A stretch of DNA of 64,000 bases from positions 5,559,163-5,623,162 of the forward strand of contig NC_135719.1 in NCBI RefSeq assembly GCF_964656455.1, given 5' to 3'. Origin of the DNA: Halichoerus grypus. Its lineage: Eukaryota; Chordata; Mammalia; Carnivora; Phocidae. Positions within the stretch are counted from its first letter, which is position 1. Every line of letters starts with the position of its first letter. A program made the translations under genes and the position numbers. Under the pieces are notes generated by a model. The model was not told where the DNA came from. It saw nothing but the letters and a program-made list of their open reading frames with translations, and ran no database searches. Of this stretch, positions 34,901-47,100 are shown in pieces.

Positions 34901-37423
34901 TACAGAATCCCCTTTCTTCTAGGTGTCAACTTCAGAGTCATTCTGATGGGAATGGAAAAGGACACATAACTGCAAAATTCATCAAAATGCAAATCCATAT
35001 GCCCTTGCACCCAGCAACTCTACTTCTAAGAATGTAAACAACAAATACACCTGGCAGATACGTGGAATCATGTGTATATTCAGTAGAGCACTATCTGCGA
35101 CAGCAAGTGAATGGAAACAACCCAAATACACATCATGAAAGACTGGTTAACTAAATTATGAATTACTGGGGCCTCTGGGTGGCTTAGTCAGTAAAGCATA
35201 TAACTCTTAATCTCAGGGTCATGAGTTTGAGCCCCACACTGGGCACAGAGATTACTTAAAAAAAAAAAAAAAAAGTTATGATTTACTATGATTTCTCCAA
35301 AAAAAAGAGCTTTCTGTTCTGAAGTGGAAAGATCTATGAAATATGTGAAAAGGGGCTCCTGCCTGGCTCAATCAGTAGAGCACAAGACTCTTGATCTCGG
35401 GGTTGTGAGTTCGAGCCCTGTGATGGGTGTACGGATAATTCGAAAATAAAATCTTAAAAAAATGTAAAGAAAAAGAAATATGTGAAAAAGGAAAAGTGTA
35501 GAACAGTATTAACAGTATTCTGTTTGTGATTAAGGAAATGAAAATAAAAATCTATATTCATACTCCTATTTGCATAAGGAGACTTGGGAAAAGGCACAAA
35601 AATAGTTCCACGGGAGCCTGGCTGGGATTAAAACTTTTCAATGTGTATACCACATTATACTGTTCTGATTTTCTAATTTTGAACCATATGTAATGTATTG
35701 TCTATTCAAAACAACAAAAAACTTAAAAAGAAGAGAGATCTCTATGATTTTTAAGATAGGGATTTTCTCTTCAGAAAAACGTGCATAACATAACCATGGA
35801 AGCCCCCATCCCTGACCTTTGCTTAAGAATGTCACGATCTTGGGGAGGGTATGTGCTATGGTGAGCGCTGTGAATTGTGCAAGACTGTTGAATCTCAGAT
35901 CTGTACCTCTGAAACAAATAATGCAATATATGTTAAGAAAAAAAAAAGAAGAAGAAGAAGATAGCAGGAGGGGAAGAATGAAGGGGGGGAAATTGGAGGG
36001 GTAGACGAACCATGAGAGATGATGGACTCTGAAAAAACAAACTGAGGGTTCTAGAGGGGAGGGGGGTGGGAGGATGGGTTAGCCTGGTGATGGGTATTGA
36101 GGAGGGCACGTTCTGCATGGAGCACTGGGTGTTATGCACAAACAATGAATCATGGAACACTATATCTAAAACTAATGATGTAATGTATGGGGATTAACAT
36201 AACAATAAAAAATTAAAAATAAAATATTATTTACACTACAAAAAAAAAAAGAACGTCACGATCTATGATTCTGAGGTTAAATGATGTGATGTCTTGCAGC
36301 TTACTCTTTTAAAATTTCAGCAAAGGGCGCCTGGGTGGCTCAGTTGGTTAAGCGACTGCCTTCGGCTCAGGTCATGGTCCTGGAGTCCCAGGATCGAGTC
36401 CCACATCGGGCTCCCTGCTCAGCAGGGAGTCTGCTTCTCCCTCTGACCCTCCTCCCTCTCCTGCTCTCTGTCTCTCATTCTCTCTCAAATAAATAAATAA
36501 AATCTTAAAAAAAAAAAATAAATAAATAAAATAAAATAAAATTTCAGCAAAAACGAACCAACTGTGTCCTAATGTTAAGAACTATTAAATTTAGATGACG
36601 AGCTTACGGAAATTCGTTATGCTATTCTACCTGTCATTTAGAAATGTTAAAATGATAAAAAAGTAAAACATAAAAATAACGTTCTAGGCCCCCGTATCCA
36701 TCACTTCTCATCACAGCAGAGCCCAACTACAACGAGTCTTACCGGATCTGTTCCATGGCTTTCCACGTCAGGGTCCTGGGCGGGGCACCCGGCGCCTCCA
36801 TTTGCCTCCGAATTTTCTGGAACCGGGCGGCTTTTTTCTGTCGTTTCAGGGTGCTGGGGGAGAGAAGCAATGGCAGAAGCCATGCGTGGGAGCAAACTGG
36901 GTGGCTTAAGAGCCTCGGGCTAAATCACAAAGAGCCCAGCCCTCTTCTCTTTGTTTGCAAGGGCAACCAGGCCATGCGTGTCGGCTCAGACCTGCTCCAT
37001 ACACCTCCCCAGAAATCTAATACCTAACACAGCCCGTAAGCATGCCGAACTTTCTAAACGGGTGATGAAATACGTCACTGGTGAAGAAAGCTGTGGTCCC
37101 AAAGAGGCCGCACGCCTGCCCCTGCGCCCCTGACAACGGATAAGAAACAAGGGCTGCGGCGGATGTGGCGGCACGACGCCCGGCTCCAAGGGGGCGCGGC
37201 CTGGAGCGCAGGGGCGCGAAGCCCTACTTCAGGCTGAGGGCCCGGGAAGGAGCCGGTACCTCTCCACCTCCTGCAGCTCCCGCTCCTCCGGCTCCCAGTC
37301 GGAATCAGGGTCCGGCTCGCGGCCGAGAGAGCCGGGGTCTGCCACCCCCCGGGTCGCGAACCCACAGCGAGCAACAGCAGCACGTACACGCACGCCCAGC
37401 AAGAGGCTCAGCGTAACCGCCAT
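31977..37423 (-). CDS. NGRN: NGRN, neugrin, complete
   Basis: NGRN is a mitochondrial protein needed for 16S rRNA stability and mitoribosome assembly, in the module with RPUSD3/4, TRUB2, FASTKD2 and WBSCR16. There are three coding exons on the minus strand, 37423-37260, 36853-36743 and 32586-31977; phases close to 294 codons plus stop (human 291). The start reads MAVTLSLLLG followed by an Arg-rich stretch, consistent with a mitochondrial targeting sequence. An acidic patch (DPDSDWEPEE) follows, then the basic coiled part in exon 2 (QKIRRQMEAPG), the TDVIRRVLKSKF segment and the conserved C-terminus DSNGNFLYRI. The middle (about residues 150-250) is the least conserved part, as in other mammals. 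An in-frame upstream extension exists but is GC-rich leader sequence; the MAVTL start matches the known protein. Confidence 0.96.
32793..32981 (-). repeat. CAN-SINE
   Basis: Minus-strand element. The flanks share GTCACTTT. Confidence 0.9.
33090..33286 (+). repeat. CAN-SINE
   Basis: Flanking duplication AGAACATACAATCT and GGAACATACAATCT. Confidence 0.9.
33300..34650 (+). repeat. Ancient interspersed repeat
   Basis: Diverged sequence of the same general mammal-wide kind as 2,090-2,740 ('gtctggagtttatcccaaag', 'gaaggattttaagcagtgga', 'agatcaaatgctgcagaaat'). Family not assigned. Confidence 0.45.
34975..35165 (+). repeat. LINE-1 fragment (old)
   Basis: It resembles the end of L1 ORF2 ('cagcaactctacttctaaga', 'ggaaacaacccaaatacaca', 'gactggttaactaaattatg'). 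Confidence 0.7.
35165..35274 (+). repeat. Short old CAN-SINE
   Basis: Early-type tRNA-derived element with GAGTTTGAGCCCCACACTGG and an A-run. Confidence 0.8.
35352..35465 (+). repeat. Short old CAN-SINE
   Basis: Early-type element with GTGAGTTCGAGCCCTGTGAT. Confidence 0.8.
35841..36248 (+). repeat. 5'-truncated LINE-1, younger carnivore type
   Basis: About 410 bp of L1 3'UTR contain a GAA microsatellite (35,949-35,960) and an A-rich end. It is flanked by a 16-bp duplication AAGAATGTCACGATCT (35,825-35,840) and AAGAACGTCACGATCT (36,249-36,264), one mismatch. It lies in NGRN intron 2, antisense to the gene. Confidence 0.9.
36325..36537 (+). repeat. CAN-SINE
   Basis: Perfect 14-bp duplication AAAATTTCAGCAAA at 36,311-36,324 and 36,538-36,551. 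The tail is expanded in AAATA/AAAAT units. Confidence 0.92.
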
Positions 37424-37890
37424 GTCGACAACAGCCGTCGGCAGCCCGAAACACGCAGTACCGGAAGTCTGGGGGCGGGGCGGAAGTGGACAGGCGGGCC
37501 GGAAGCAGGGATGGCCGCGAGCCTTTCCGGCTTCCGGCCGGGGGCGGGATATCTGGGCTTGAACCCGTGTGCGGCCCACCATTCCCGGCAGCGAATGTGG
37601 AGAGTATTGAGCCTGAAATGCAAGGGCCGGAATGAGGTAGAGGACGCTCCTGCAAAACGCCATAAACTTTAATAAAAAGACGGATTCATTTGCCAAGAGC
37701 CGCCCCTCCGCCCCAACGGCTACCCAGGCCGGCCTGTCTCCGCCACGGCGGCGGAAAGGGCGTCCCCTCGGCGGTCCTCTGATGGCGACAGCCCCGTGCC
37801 TTAGGCACTCGGCTCCTGTGGGAAAGGGGCTCCTTGTCGCCAGGATGACCTCTAGCCCCGGGCCGCACCCGGGGTTCAGACCCATCACCT
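37150..37890 (-). promoter_or_regulatory. NGRN: NGRN CpG-island promoter
   Basis: CpG-rich sequence covers NGRN exon 1 and upstream. Three clustered ETS/GABP-type motifs, CCGGAAGT (37,461), CGGAAGTG (37,481) and CCGGAAGC (37,499), sit 40-85 bp upstream of the ATG. ETS/GABP sites are typical of nuclear genes for mitochondrial proteins. No TATA box was seen. The TTLL13 stop codon is only about 750 bp upstream. Confidence 0.75.
37668..37673 (-). terminator. TTLL13: Possible TTLL13 polyadenylation signal
   Basis: TTTAAT on the plus strand gives ATTAAA on the minus strand, about 500 bp after the TTLL13 stop and inside the NGRN CpG island. The overlapping plus-strand AATAAA at 37,671 makes this weak. 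Confidence 0.3.
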
Positions 37891-38175
37891 AGCAATAAAT
37901 CCAGGCTAAGGTTTGAAGGGCGGGGATGAGTACATGGCCGACCCTGGCTCCTCTTCCTCTTTTAGTCTTTACGGATCTGAAAATAATCTTAGGGTATTGA
38001 GGAATTCTTGGTGTCTTTGTGTTTTGCCTTGTGCAAACAGGGTTCCTGGGCAGGGCTTTTCAAACTGCAGCTTGGTGGCCGTCTTTCATCTAGCAAAGAT
38101 TGAAGGCCCTCTGCCCCTTTGGAAACCTGAGGGGGCTCTCCAGGAGAGGCTGAGTGCTGGGCTTCCATCCTGCAT

Positions 38176-41100
38176 TTACCTATGGTGGCTGATGTCAAGG
38201 AGGGCAGTGGTGCGCAGCATCAGGGGTGCAGAGGCAGGGCAGAGAGTGAGATCCCGGGTCTTGGGTGCTCTGTGTTCAGAGTCTACCGCGGGGGGCAAGG
38301 CGCATTCAGTCCATGAGCCACTTGCCACTCTTTCTGGTTGCAGAAGATAGCCCTGCTTTGGGGTTAAAGAGGATGGCACTGATCCTGCCAGGGCTCTGTT
38401 TATGGCTTCTAGCCTTCTGCTGGCTGGGCCTTCTGCAGTGGAAACATGGGTCCCCTGAGTTGGTATTCACAGGAGATTCGCTCACCTCTTTACCAACTGT
38501 TGCCCAATTACCAACACAGAGGAGTGGCATCCCATGCTCCCCTCCAGCATCTTTACCACACTGTATTGTAATTGTGTGTTTACTTGTCTGTTTCCCTGTT
38601 ATGTTTGTTGAGTGCTGGGACTGTAATTCTGCCATTTCTACCAGGGTCCACTACCTATCCCATTCCCACACTGGTGGAAGTGCCATGTTATATTTGGGGA
38701 ACATCCCAGCTGTGATGTTTGCTAGGGGGAATTTACACAAGTCAGAGTGACCAAAGCTAGTTTCGCATACTTACGGCTAGTGAGCCTGACTCTGGCACTG
38801 GAAAAAGAGCGCCTTCCAGATGTCTTCATTGACAATGAACAGGGGCCGATGGCTGCTGGATCTCCTATCCAGTTGAAGTTCTTGGGCTGTAGGTGGCACC
38901 AGGAATGATGTGGAATTGCAGCATTCATGGTTGGCAGTGGCCCTAAGATCCTGGGGATCAATTCGTGGGCCCGAACTGGATGCAGGAAATGAGGGCGGCC
39001 CTGCTCTTTGGCAGCCCCTCTCAGGAGGACCAATGGGACCAGACTCCCAGATTGCAGTTCTTGACTGCCCAGCCCATCCTGGTGAAATCTAGGCTAGAGG
39101 AGAAGAGCAGCCCCTTACCACCTTTCTTGTGAGGCTGGATGGAACAGTGTGAGAAAATAGGTAACTGAAACATCTAGGCTGTGGCCACTATTTAACCTGT
39201 TAACTCCTTTGGAGCTCAGCAAAAACTGAGGACCCAATAGGCCTGCTACTAGCCCAGGGAATAGTGAATGCGGCAGCTGTTCTGTTGGCCCAAGTCTGTT
39301 TACTTATCACCCATTAGAGCCATGGCACTGGCAGTGCTAGGGAGAGATTCCACAGAAGCCACCGAGGGTGGTGGCCTTGTTCTTTGTCAATCATGAGTTT
39401 GGGGTTATTGCAAGACTGGAATATAGGGAACAGGTCTCTTAGGAGAAGGTTGGGAGCTGCACTTTGCCAGATGTCATTACTACAAACAAGGGAGCTTGGG
39501 AACAAGTGCAAAAGGAACCCAGAGACCCTCTCCCAACACCCAGCATACTCTGCTTTCCCAGGCTCCGCGCCAGGTACCATCACATTAGCGGCTGGTGCTG
39601 TGACCACCACCATGTGCTGCTGCAGCCCTTCCTCCCTTGCTCTGTGAGAGGCTGCGGACGGACCCTCACCCGATACTCATGAAGTTTTTTCTGGCCCTGG
39701 TGGCTGGGGTGCAGCATGCGCGTGAGCTGCTCTACAATACCGAGGCTTCGGATGAGATTCTCCCTTTGTAGCAGGGCCTTCACTCGCTCCAGCTCCTCTT
39801 CTTCCACAATTTCCTGAGGATGCCTGGTATCCAGGTGTACTGGTAGCAGCTATGAGATACATGAGAGATGAATGCAAGATCTCCAAGGGTGAGCCCCACA
39901 CCATCAACGGGGATGGCTGCGGGACTCCTGCCCACTCTACCCACCCTCCCATCCCTTCCCTGACCCTAGCGGAAGGTTCTCTTTGCTATCGTTCTCTCTC
40001 TCACCTCCTGGTCCACCAGGCCAGATCCAGTGTATTCATTAGGAACTCCTCTCTCTGTTTTACAAGAGGAGGAGAGGACAGCAAAGATTCCCTTCTCTAG
40101 GAGTCCCAACCCATTTCCTGCAGAAAGGCAAGAGCTACCAAACCCCTGACACCTCTTTCTCCCGGGTCCGCTTCCTGTAAGCCAAGTGGGTGGAAAGTCC
40201 CCGGAGCCCGGCCCTGGATCGGCTCTTCTCCCCTGCTGATTCGCCCTGGTTCTGGTCCCTGTTTTCCTTTCGCCTCTTACTGCCTGAGGTCTCCTGCTGT
40301 TCCTGCTTAAGGCGGATCTCTTCCAGTTGCTGCCTGACAAGACACAGCAGCTTCAGATGCTGGAGAAATTGTGTTGGGGAGAAGCAGGGTGAGGGAAAGT
40401 GGGGATGGGACAGTGGGGAATTATGATCTGTTGGGGGCACTGACGGGAGAAGAATGAGGGGGAAGATGGGAAACCTCCTAAGTGGAAATGGAGTCACTAA
40501 GAGTCTGATAGGATGTATGACTCCATTCCCCTTTGCTCAAGTGTCTGGCTTCCTCTCTACCCTGCTGGGGAGCAATTCAGCTTCAGGATATGCCCCACCC
40601 AAGTGGACAGAGGAGAATGAAAGGCAAAGTACCTGGCACACTCCTCTCTGGCCTTGGAAGCAGCAGTCTCCTGGAAAAGGGAGCCATTGTGCTTGAAGAA
40701 AGGTGTGTACTTCTCCGTGTCAGGCCCAGGGTAGATCCGCCGGTACCCCCCGAGGTGGGAATCCTCATAGCGCTCCTGGTCCAGTATTGCTGCGTGGGAC
40801 GACTCAATTTGTTCTCGCCTATGGAAACCAAGCTCAGAGTGAGTCAGGAGGATTGTGAGAACGTTCAGTGAGGAAAGGAAGGCTGGCCGAGGCTTTGAGG
40901 ATCTCCTGCTAGCTTCATGGCCTTTCCCATGTAGGGAAAGCTGCCAAGGCCATCTGGCCAGTCCCACCTGTGCGTAGCCATGGAAATAGAGGCTTGACTT
41001 CCAGAAATCGGGTTTTCATCTTAAGTGCAAAGGGGTCCTGTCATAAGCTAGTACTCCCAAGTTATCACAATCTTTTACGTTTCTGATTATAGAGTAATCT

Positions 41101-44100
41101 ATGTTAATTACAGAAAAAGCAGAAGTGCAAAAAGAAGATCAAACCTCCCATAATCTTACTGTGCAGTTAGTATATTGGTTATGAGCATGGACTCAGGGGC
41201 AGGACCCCCAAGTCTGAATCCTAACTTTGCTACTAACTAATTTGCTCTTTCTTTATTCCTTCCTTCCTTTCTTGTTTCAGACAAAAATGGGATCATACAA
41301 CAATATTTTAAAATGGCTTTCCAGTATTCAAGTGATTCTATGATTGTACTTTTATTTATTTATTTTTTAAGATTTTATTTATTTATCTGACAGAGAGAGA
41401 CACAGCGAGAGAGGGAACACAAGCAGGGGAAGTGGGAGAGGGAGAAGCAGGCTTCTCGCAGAGCAGGGAGCCCAGTGCAGGGCTCGATCCCAGAACTCTG
41501 GGATCATGACCTGAGCTGAAGGCAGACGCCTAACGACTGAGCCACCCAGGCGCCCCTATTTTTTATTTTTTTAAAGATCTTATTTTTAAGTAATCTCTAC
41601 ACCCAACGTGAAGTTCGAACTCACAATCCCGAGAACAAGAGTCACATACACTCATAGAATCGCTTGAATACTAGGAAGCCAATTTAACTATTGGACTTAT
41701 TAAACAAACATACAGGGCGCCCCTGTATGTTTGTTTAGTAAGTCCAGTAATTTTCAGCCCTTTTCCCCGCTGAAGGACATGATTCATACAGTCACGTGTG
41801 CAGTCCCACTGTGGGAATAGCCAGCGTATTTACAGTTATACTTCCCCTCCATTCACACATTTGACTGCCTACTGTGTGCCAGGCCCTCAGGAAATCATGA
41901 CAAATCAAATACACACTGGCCCTGCATAGTGCAATGCAGGTGGCGAAGAGCAATGTTGTTATGGGAATAATCCTAAATCTACTCCAACTCATTTGTACGT
42001 ATTATTAACATTATAATTTAGTATCGGCAACAAATCACCATGTTTGTAACCCATCTTAGAATGAAAGCAACAGTGGGTGAAAAAGACTGATTTCAACAAT
42101 CCCTTATTATTGAATGACTAAACTGTTTTCTGTTTCATTATTACAAACTTTCTAGAGGAGCTTTGTTAAAAAAACAAAAGCAAGAACAAACAGCTGGTCA
42201 AACTGCATAAAGCTCCTTATGCGCTAAAATGAAATAGCTCCAAACGACACTGCTAAGCATGGTACAGAGAGTGTGAAAGTTACACTATTGTCTGGGTAAA
42301 GGGAGAAGAACAATCTGTATAAATATATATGTATATACGTAGGTATGTACGCATTAAATGTTTGTGAAAGTATACATGTGACCCTAGGAACATAGATTAG
42401 CTCCTCCAGGGGGGGATACAGTAGCTGGAGAAGAGTTAAGAGATTATTCACAGTATCTTTTGAATTTTGGACATACTGTCTATGAAAGGTAATATATTAT
42501 CTATGCAGAAGAAAAGTTATTCTTCATAGCTAATCAGCCCCAGCCCACTTTCACCACCTAAAGTAGCACTCTTCCGCCCAGGCCAGTGCTAACAAGACAG
42601 CTCAGACACCTGGAGCACCTGGCTTCTCGTGGCTGCTGGTGGCACTGGAAAAGCCGCTCCTTGACTCGCCGCTTGTCCTCCTCCATCACCTTCCTTTTGT
42701 CACAGCCACGGAGGTTGACAAGGGTCATGGCATCACAGAGAAGGGTATCCTTCACTTCTCGATCAAGGCGGGAGTCGGTGGTGAAGCTTGGAGAGTGGTT
42801 TACCTGCCAGGAGGAGTCATTATCCACCCCATTCCTAGACCACCCAAGCAGGTGTGGTCTCTTGCAGGCCTGACTGGAGGCTCTAGTCAAGACATCCCAA
42901 GGGGGCTGGGTGTTTCTGACTTCCAAGGCTACAGGACTCTGCCACAGAGATCCCTCCAATACACAGGCTGATGGGAGCAAAGTAGACAGCCTGATTCTAT
43001 AGATACAGTGTCCCTAAAGACAAAGATTACATGAAGAACACTTGGGATCTAAATCCTGGATTCCTATGGTGGAGGCCAGAGACCACTAAGATTTGACTCA
43101 GCAGGTGGAAAGCAGAGAGATGATCTTACACCTTCTGCCGGTTCATCCCCACCCAGTGCCACCACGTCCCCCATTCTGTGTTCCACCAACTGAGTGCACT
43201 CCTACCCCAGGCATCCTGTTCAGGGCGGCCTCCGGACCTTGGTTTGGCAAAGCCCAAAAGACATTCCTCACCTCCAGCAGCCAGGGCTTCAGCTTGTGGT
43301 CCAGCAAGATGTCAAAACCAAGGATCTCAAAACAGGCACATGTACCTCCAGTCAGATATTGGGGAAAACACGTTCGGTAGTTGTGGCGAAGAACAGAATG
43401 GGCTGAGATGATGGTTTTGATGATGATGTCCTCAATGTCCCTCCACAGTTCTCGGGGGTCGTAGCCATGTTCTCGCAGCCAGGCGTTGAGCGTTGACAGC
43501 TTCCTGCGAGGCCCAGTGCTCAGAGGAGGACACATTTCTACACCAGTGGGTCTGGGCCACAGACAGGAGTGTCCCTACCACTAATCCTACTTCCGGGCGC
43601 CTACGTGAGAGCTTGAAGTGGGGCTTATGGTGGGGGGGGGGCTGCACTTAGAGGTCAGGCACAAGACGGGTCTGTAAAGATGGTTTTCCTGAGCAAATGG
43701 CCTCCCAAGAGCCAGCTCAGTTTCATGGGCTGCTGAGACTGTAGGACTAAAGAGCAATCAGAGAGGGAGTACCTCTTACTGCCCGCAGCATCATCTCGGA
43801 CAAAATTCTCATTGTGTTTGTTGATAGCATAGTTGGTCAGGTGCATGCAGACGTCATCCTGGGAAGAGAGTGGCCCTGTGGCTCAGACTGCTTCCCCGCA
43901 GCACCCCTCTCCAGCCCTTCGTTGCCTTTTTATTACCCAGGATGGCTCATCTCCTGTCCCTCTTCACCGAAGAACTGTCCCATAAGCTCCCGGGGAAGGA
44001 TGTAGGCCAGGCTCCTCCAAGGAGGACCTTGGAGCAGTCACCACCCACCAAATGCTCTCCTCCCCGCCAGGTGCCAGGGTGCTCACTGGTTCATTCCCAG

Positions 44101-47100
44101 TTCACGGATGACAATGATAAGCCTCTCTACTTGGTTTCTCCACAGAACCTCTGTGCTCACAGGAAGAGGTCGCCGCCCTGCCCCCCAGGACTGCTAGCTG
44201 GCCCCTTACCAGGTTGCCATGGCTGGGCTCCACGTAGGGCATAGTGGCAAAGCGGGCCAGGCCCTCCTCATACATGAAGATCCGAAGAGGGTCACAGGAC
44301 GTGATCAGGACATAGATTCGCATATCAAACTTGAAGCCGTCAATGAGGAAGGGCTGAAAGCATGCAAACCCGCCAGGGAAGAAGACCTTTGAAGTGCTTC
44401 TTCTATCCCATGCACTGTTGTAAGCGTTTCAAATTATGATAACTCATTTAATTTCCATAGTAACCATATGAAGCATAAAGTAGTTACTGCTATTATTCCC
44501 ATTCAACAAATGAAGAAACTAAGGCACAGAAAGAATAAGACATTGCCCAAGATCACACCTCTAAGAAGTGGGAAAACTCAGATTCAGACCCAGACAGGCT
44601 GGCTCTGAACCATGGCTCGGGACTGCCTCCAAGTTAAGGGGAAACAGCAGGAAGGGTAGGCTGGCTTCCTCTCTGGCACGGGGAGAGACGAGGCGCCCCA
44701 GGGCTCGGGGAGGGCCCTGGTGGTTCCGAGGCACCCTTCACCTTGGAGATGTATTGCTGGCAGATCATATGCTCTCCTGGCTTGATCTCCCGGGGATTTC
44801 GGGTGATGAAGATGCCCCGTCCCTGGCAGCCACTGTCTGGCTTGCAGATGTAAGTGCGGCTTTTTCGCTGACGACCATAGGACTGGAAGTCCCCAAAGCT
44901 ACATGCAGAGAGAGGCTGGTCAGAAGGCTTCTGTGCATCACAGCTGAGCCAGGCCCTGTGGAGCTCTGCTCTCCGGTCCACACTTCCTGGAGCCTCCGTC
45001 TCAGACCTCCTTTTCTTAGACCAGCTGAAATTCTCATCCCTTGAGACTTTCTAGGTCACAAGGCCAGAGTCTGGAGGGAACGAGATGGTGAAACCTTTCC
45101 TCCCCAAGGATATGAGCCTGGGGAGCAGGGGCTCACTCACTCTGCAGGGAGGCACCAGGTGCGGGGGAAGATGTTGTACTCGGTAGGATAGAGTTTCTGC
45201 ATGCGGTTGAGGTTCCGAGCCAGCAGATCTTTGCGGCAGATTTCTGTCATTCCAGGGAAGTGGTTAATTTTCTGAAACAGAGTCAGTTGGTTATCTAACC
45301 CCACCAGCAGAGTAAGCAGCAGTCCCTGGGGCCTTGGGCATACCAGGAGGACTGGGAAGGTCAAGGTAGAAGTCACAGTGGATGGGGCTCCTGGGTGGCT
45401 CAGTCAGTTGGGCATCCGACTCTGCATTTCAGCTCAGCTCATGATCTCAGGGTCCTGAGATCGAGCCCCTCATTGGGCTCCCCGCTCAGCACAGAACCCA
45501 ATGCTTCTCCCTCTCCCTCTGCTCCTCCCCCCTGCTTGTGTTCTCTCTCTCTCAAATAAATAAAATCCTAAAAAAAAAAAAAAAAGTCACGATGAGGGTA
45601 AACGCTGTACCCAATACCCTAAGGGAGGAAAGGAAGGTTCCCTAAGGCAAGTGAGAACCTCCTCCTTGGCCTCTCCCAAAACACACGTCCACCCTGAGGT
45701 CAGGAAATGAGGGGCAGCAAGAAGGATTTGCCAGGACTTTGGGCCTTCTAGCCACCTTATAACATCCCCCAGACCACCGGAGGCTCGTCCTATAAGAATA
45801 ATTGGTGCGTCGGGCGCCTGGGTGGCTCAGTTGGTTAAGCGACTGCCTTCGGCTCAGGTCATGATCCTGGAGTCCCGGGATCGAGTCCCACATCGGGCTC
45901 CCTGCTCAGCAGGGGGTCTGCTTCTCCCTCTGCCCTCTTCCCTCTCGTGCTCTCTGTCTCTCATTCTCTCTCTCGCAAATAAATAAATAAAATCTTTAAA
46001 AAAAAAAAAAAAGAATAATTGGTGCGTGGGAGCACAAGGAAATGAGAAACCATTTTCCAAAAGAGCAAAGGAAGTTGAGAAGCAGTCCCAGGAATGCCCT
46101 GCCACAGCCCCCCCCGGATATGACGATGCCAGGGTGCCCGTTGGAACCCCAGTGCCGGGAGGCAGTATCTCGCGTTGGTTCTGGGCTGTCTCACGGGCTT
46201 TACCACTCGCTAGCTGCAGAAAATTAGTGTTTCTGAAACTTGGTGTCCTCTTAACAAAAGGGTATCTGCCACTCAGGGTTGTTTTTGAGGATTTAATGAG
46301 GTAAGAGTGTAAAAGCACTTAATACAGTGACTGACATTCAGTACATCGTCAAGGAATGCTGTTAATTATTGTCTTGCTCATCTTCCAACTACTCCCTGCG
46401 TGTCCCTTCCTTGGGGCTTCTCAAGCACTTCAAGCTCACTCTCTGTCACTCTCTCGGGCTCTTCTCCCATGACTTGTTGTAGGACAAGTTACAGTCTCCT
46501 CAATTCCCTCCCTGACTTCCCCTCAAACTAAGCCTGCAGACCTTTTTACATTCTTGTGTTGCTAACCACCACAAAGACCCGTTTAGAGGTCTGGCTCAGT
46601 CAGTCGGTGGAGTGTGTGACTCTTGATCTCCGGGTTCTGATTTCAAGCCCCATGTTGAGTATAGGGATTAACTTAAAAATAAAATCTTAAAAAAAAAAAA
46701 GACTCAATTAGAGGATAACAAAAATGCCATGAAGAGGTTATATTCTTTTTGAGGACCCATCCTTCCTGACTTTCTTGCTGCCGTGCAGAACCCCACACTG
46801 ACTCTCAATGGGATGCGGCTGCTAGGCTAAGCTGCTTAGGAGCTGGATCACTCTCCTGGCCCGGCTGTTAGCACCGAAGCTCCCTTCCAGCCTTCCCCTT
46901 AGGTGGGCTCACCTGCCCTGAAGGGGGCCAGCTGGGCACAGATGCCTTCAGGCAAACGGTGCCCAGCAGAAACTTCCTTCCTATAATAGAAGTTCCAGAA
47001 ACCCAAGAGGAGGATTTTTCCAGGGGAGCAGAAGCCCTGGCCGTGGCCTTTCCTGCTCTGCCCAGGGGGACAGCCACAGAGGGTGGCAGCCGCAGGTGCC

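Larger units (their letters stand above)
32587..36742 (-). other. NGRN intron 2
   Basis: This 4.2-kb intron is filled mostly by CAN-SINEs (32,793; 33,090; 35,165; 35,352; 36,325), an ancient repeat (33,300-34,650), an old L1 piece (34,975-35,165) and a younger L1 3' insertion (35,841-36,248). No extra exon was seen. Confidence 0.7.
40819..42618 (-). other. TTLL13 intron 9
   Basis: It holds a CAN-SINE (41,357-41,556), an old short SINE (41,568-41,660) and a palindrome (41,693-41,745). The rest (40,990-41,340 and 41,760-42,540) appears to be unique A/T-rich intron. Confidence 0.65.

Noticed and set aside
37229..37888. 219-codon open frame covering NGRN exon 1
   Set aside because: Only its end (from MAVTL) is NGRN. 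The N-terminal extension is leader sequence, and the last residues run through the exon 1 donor into the intron.
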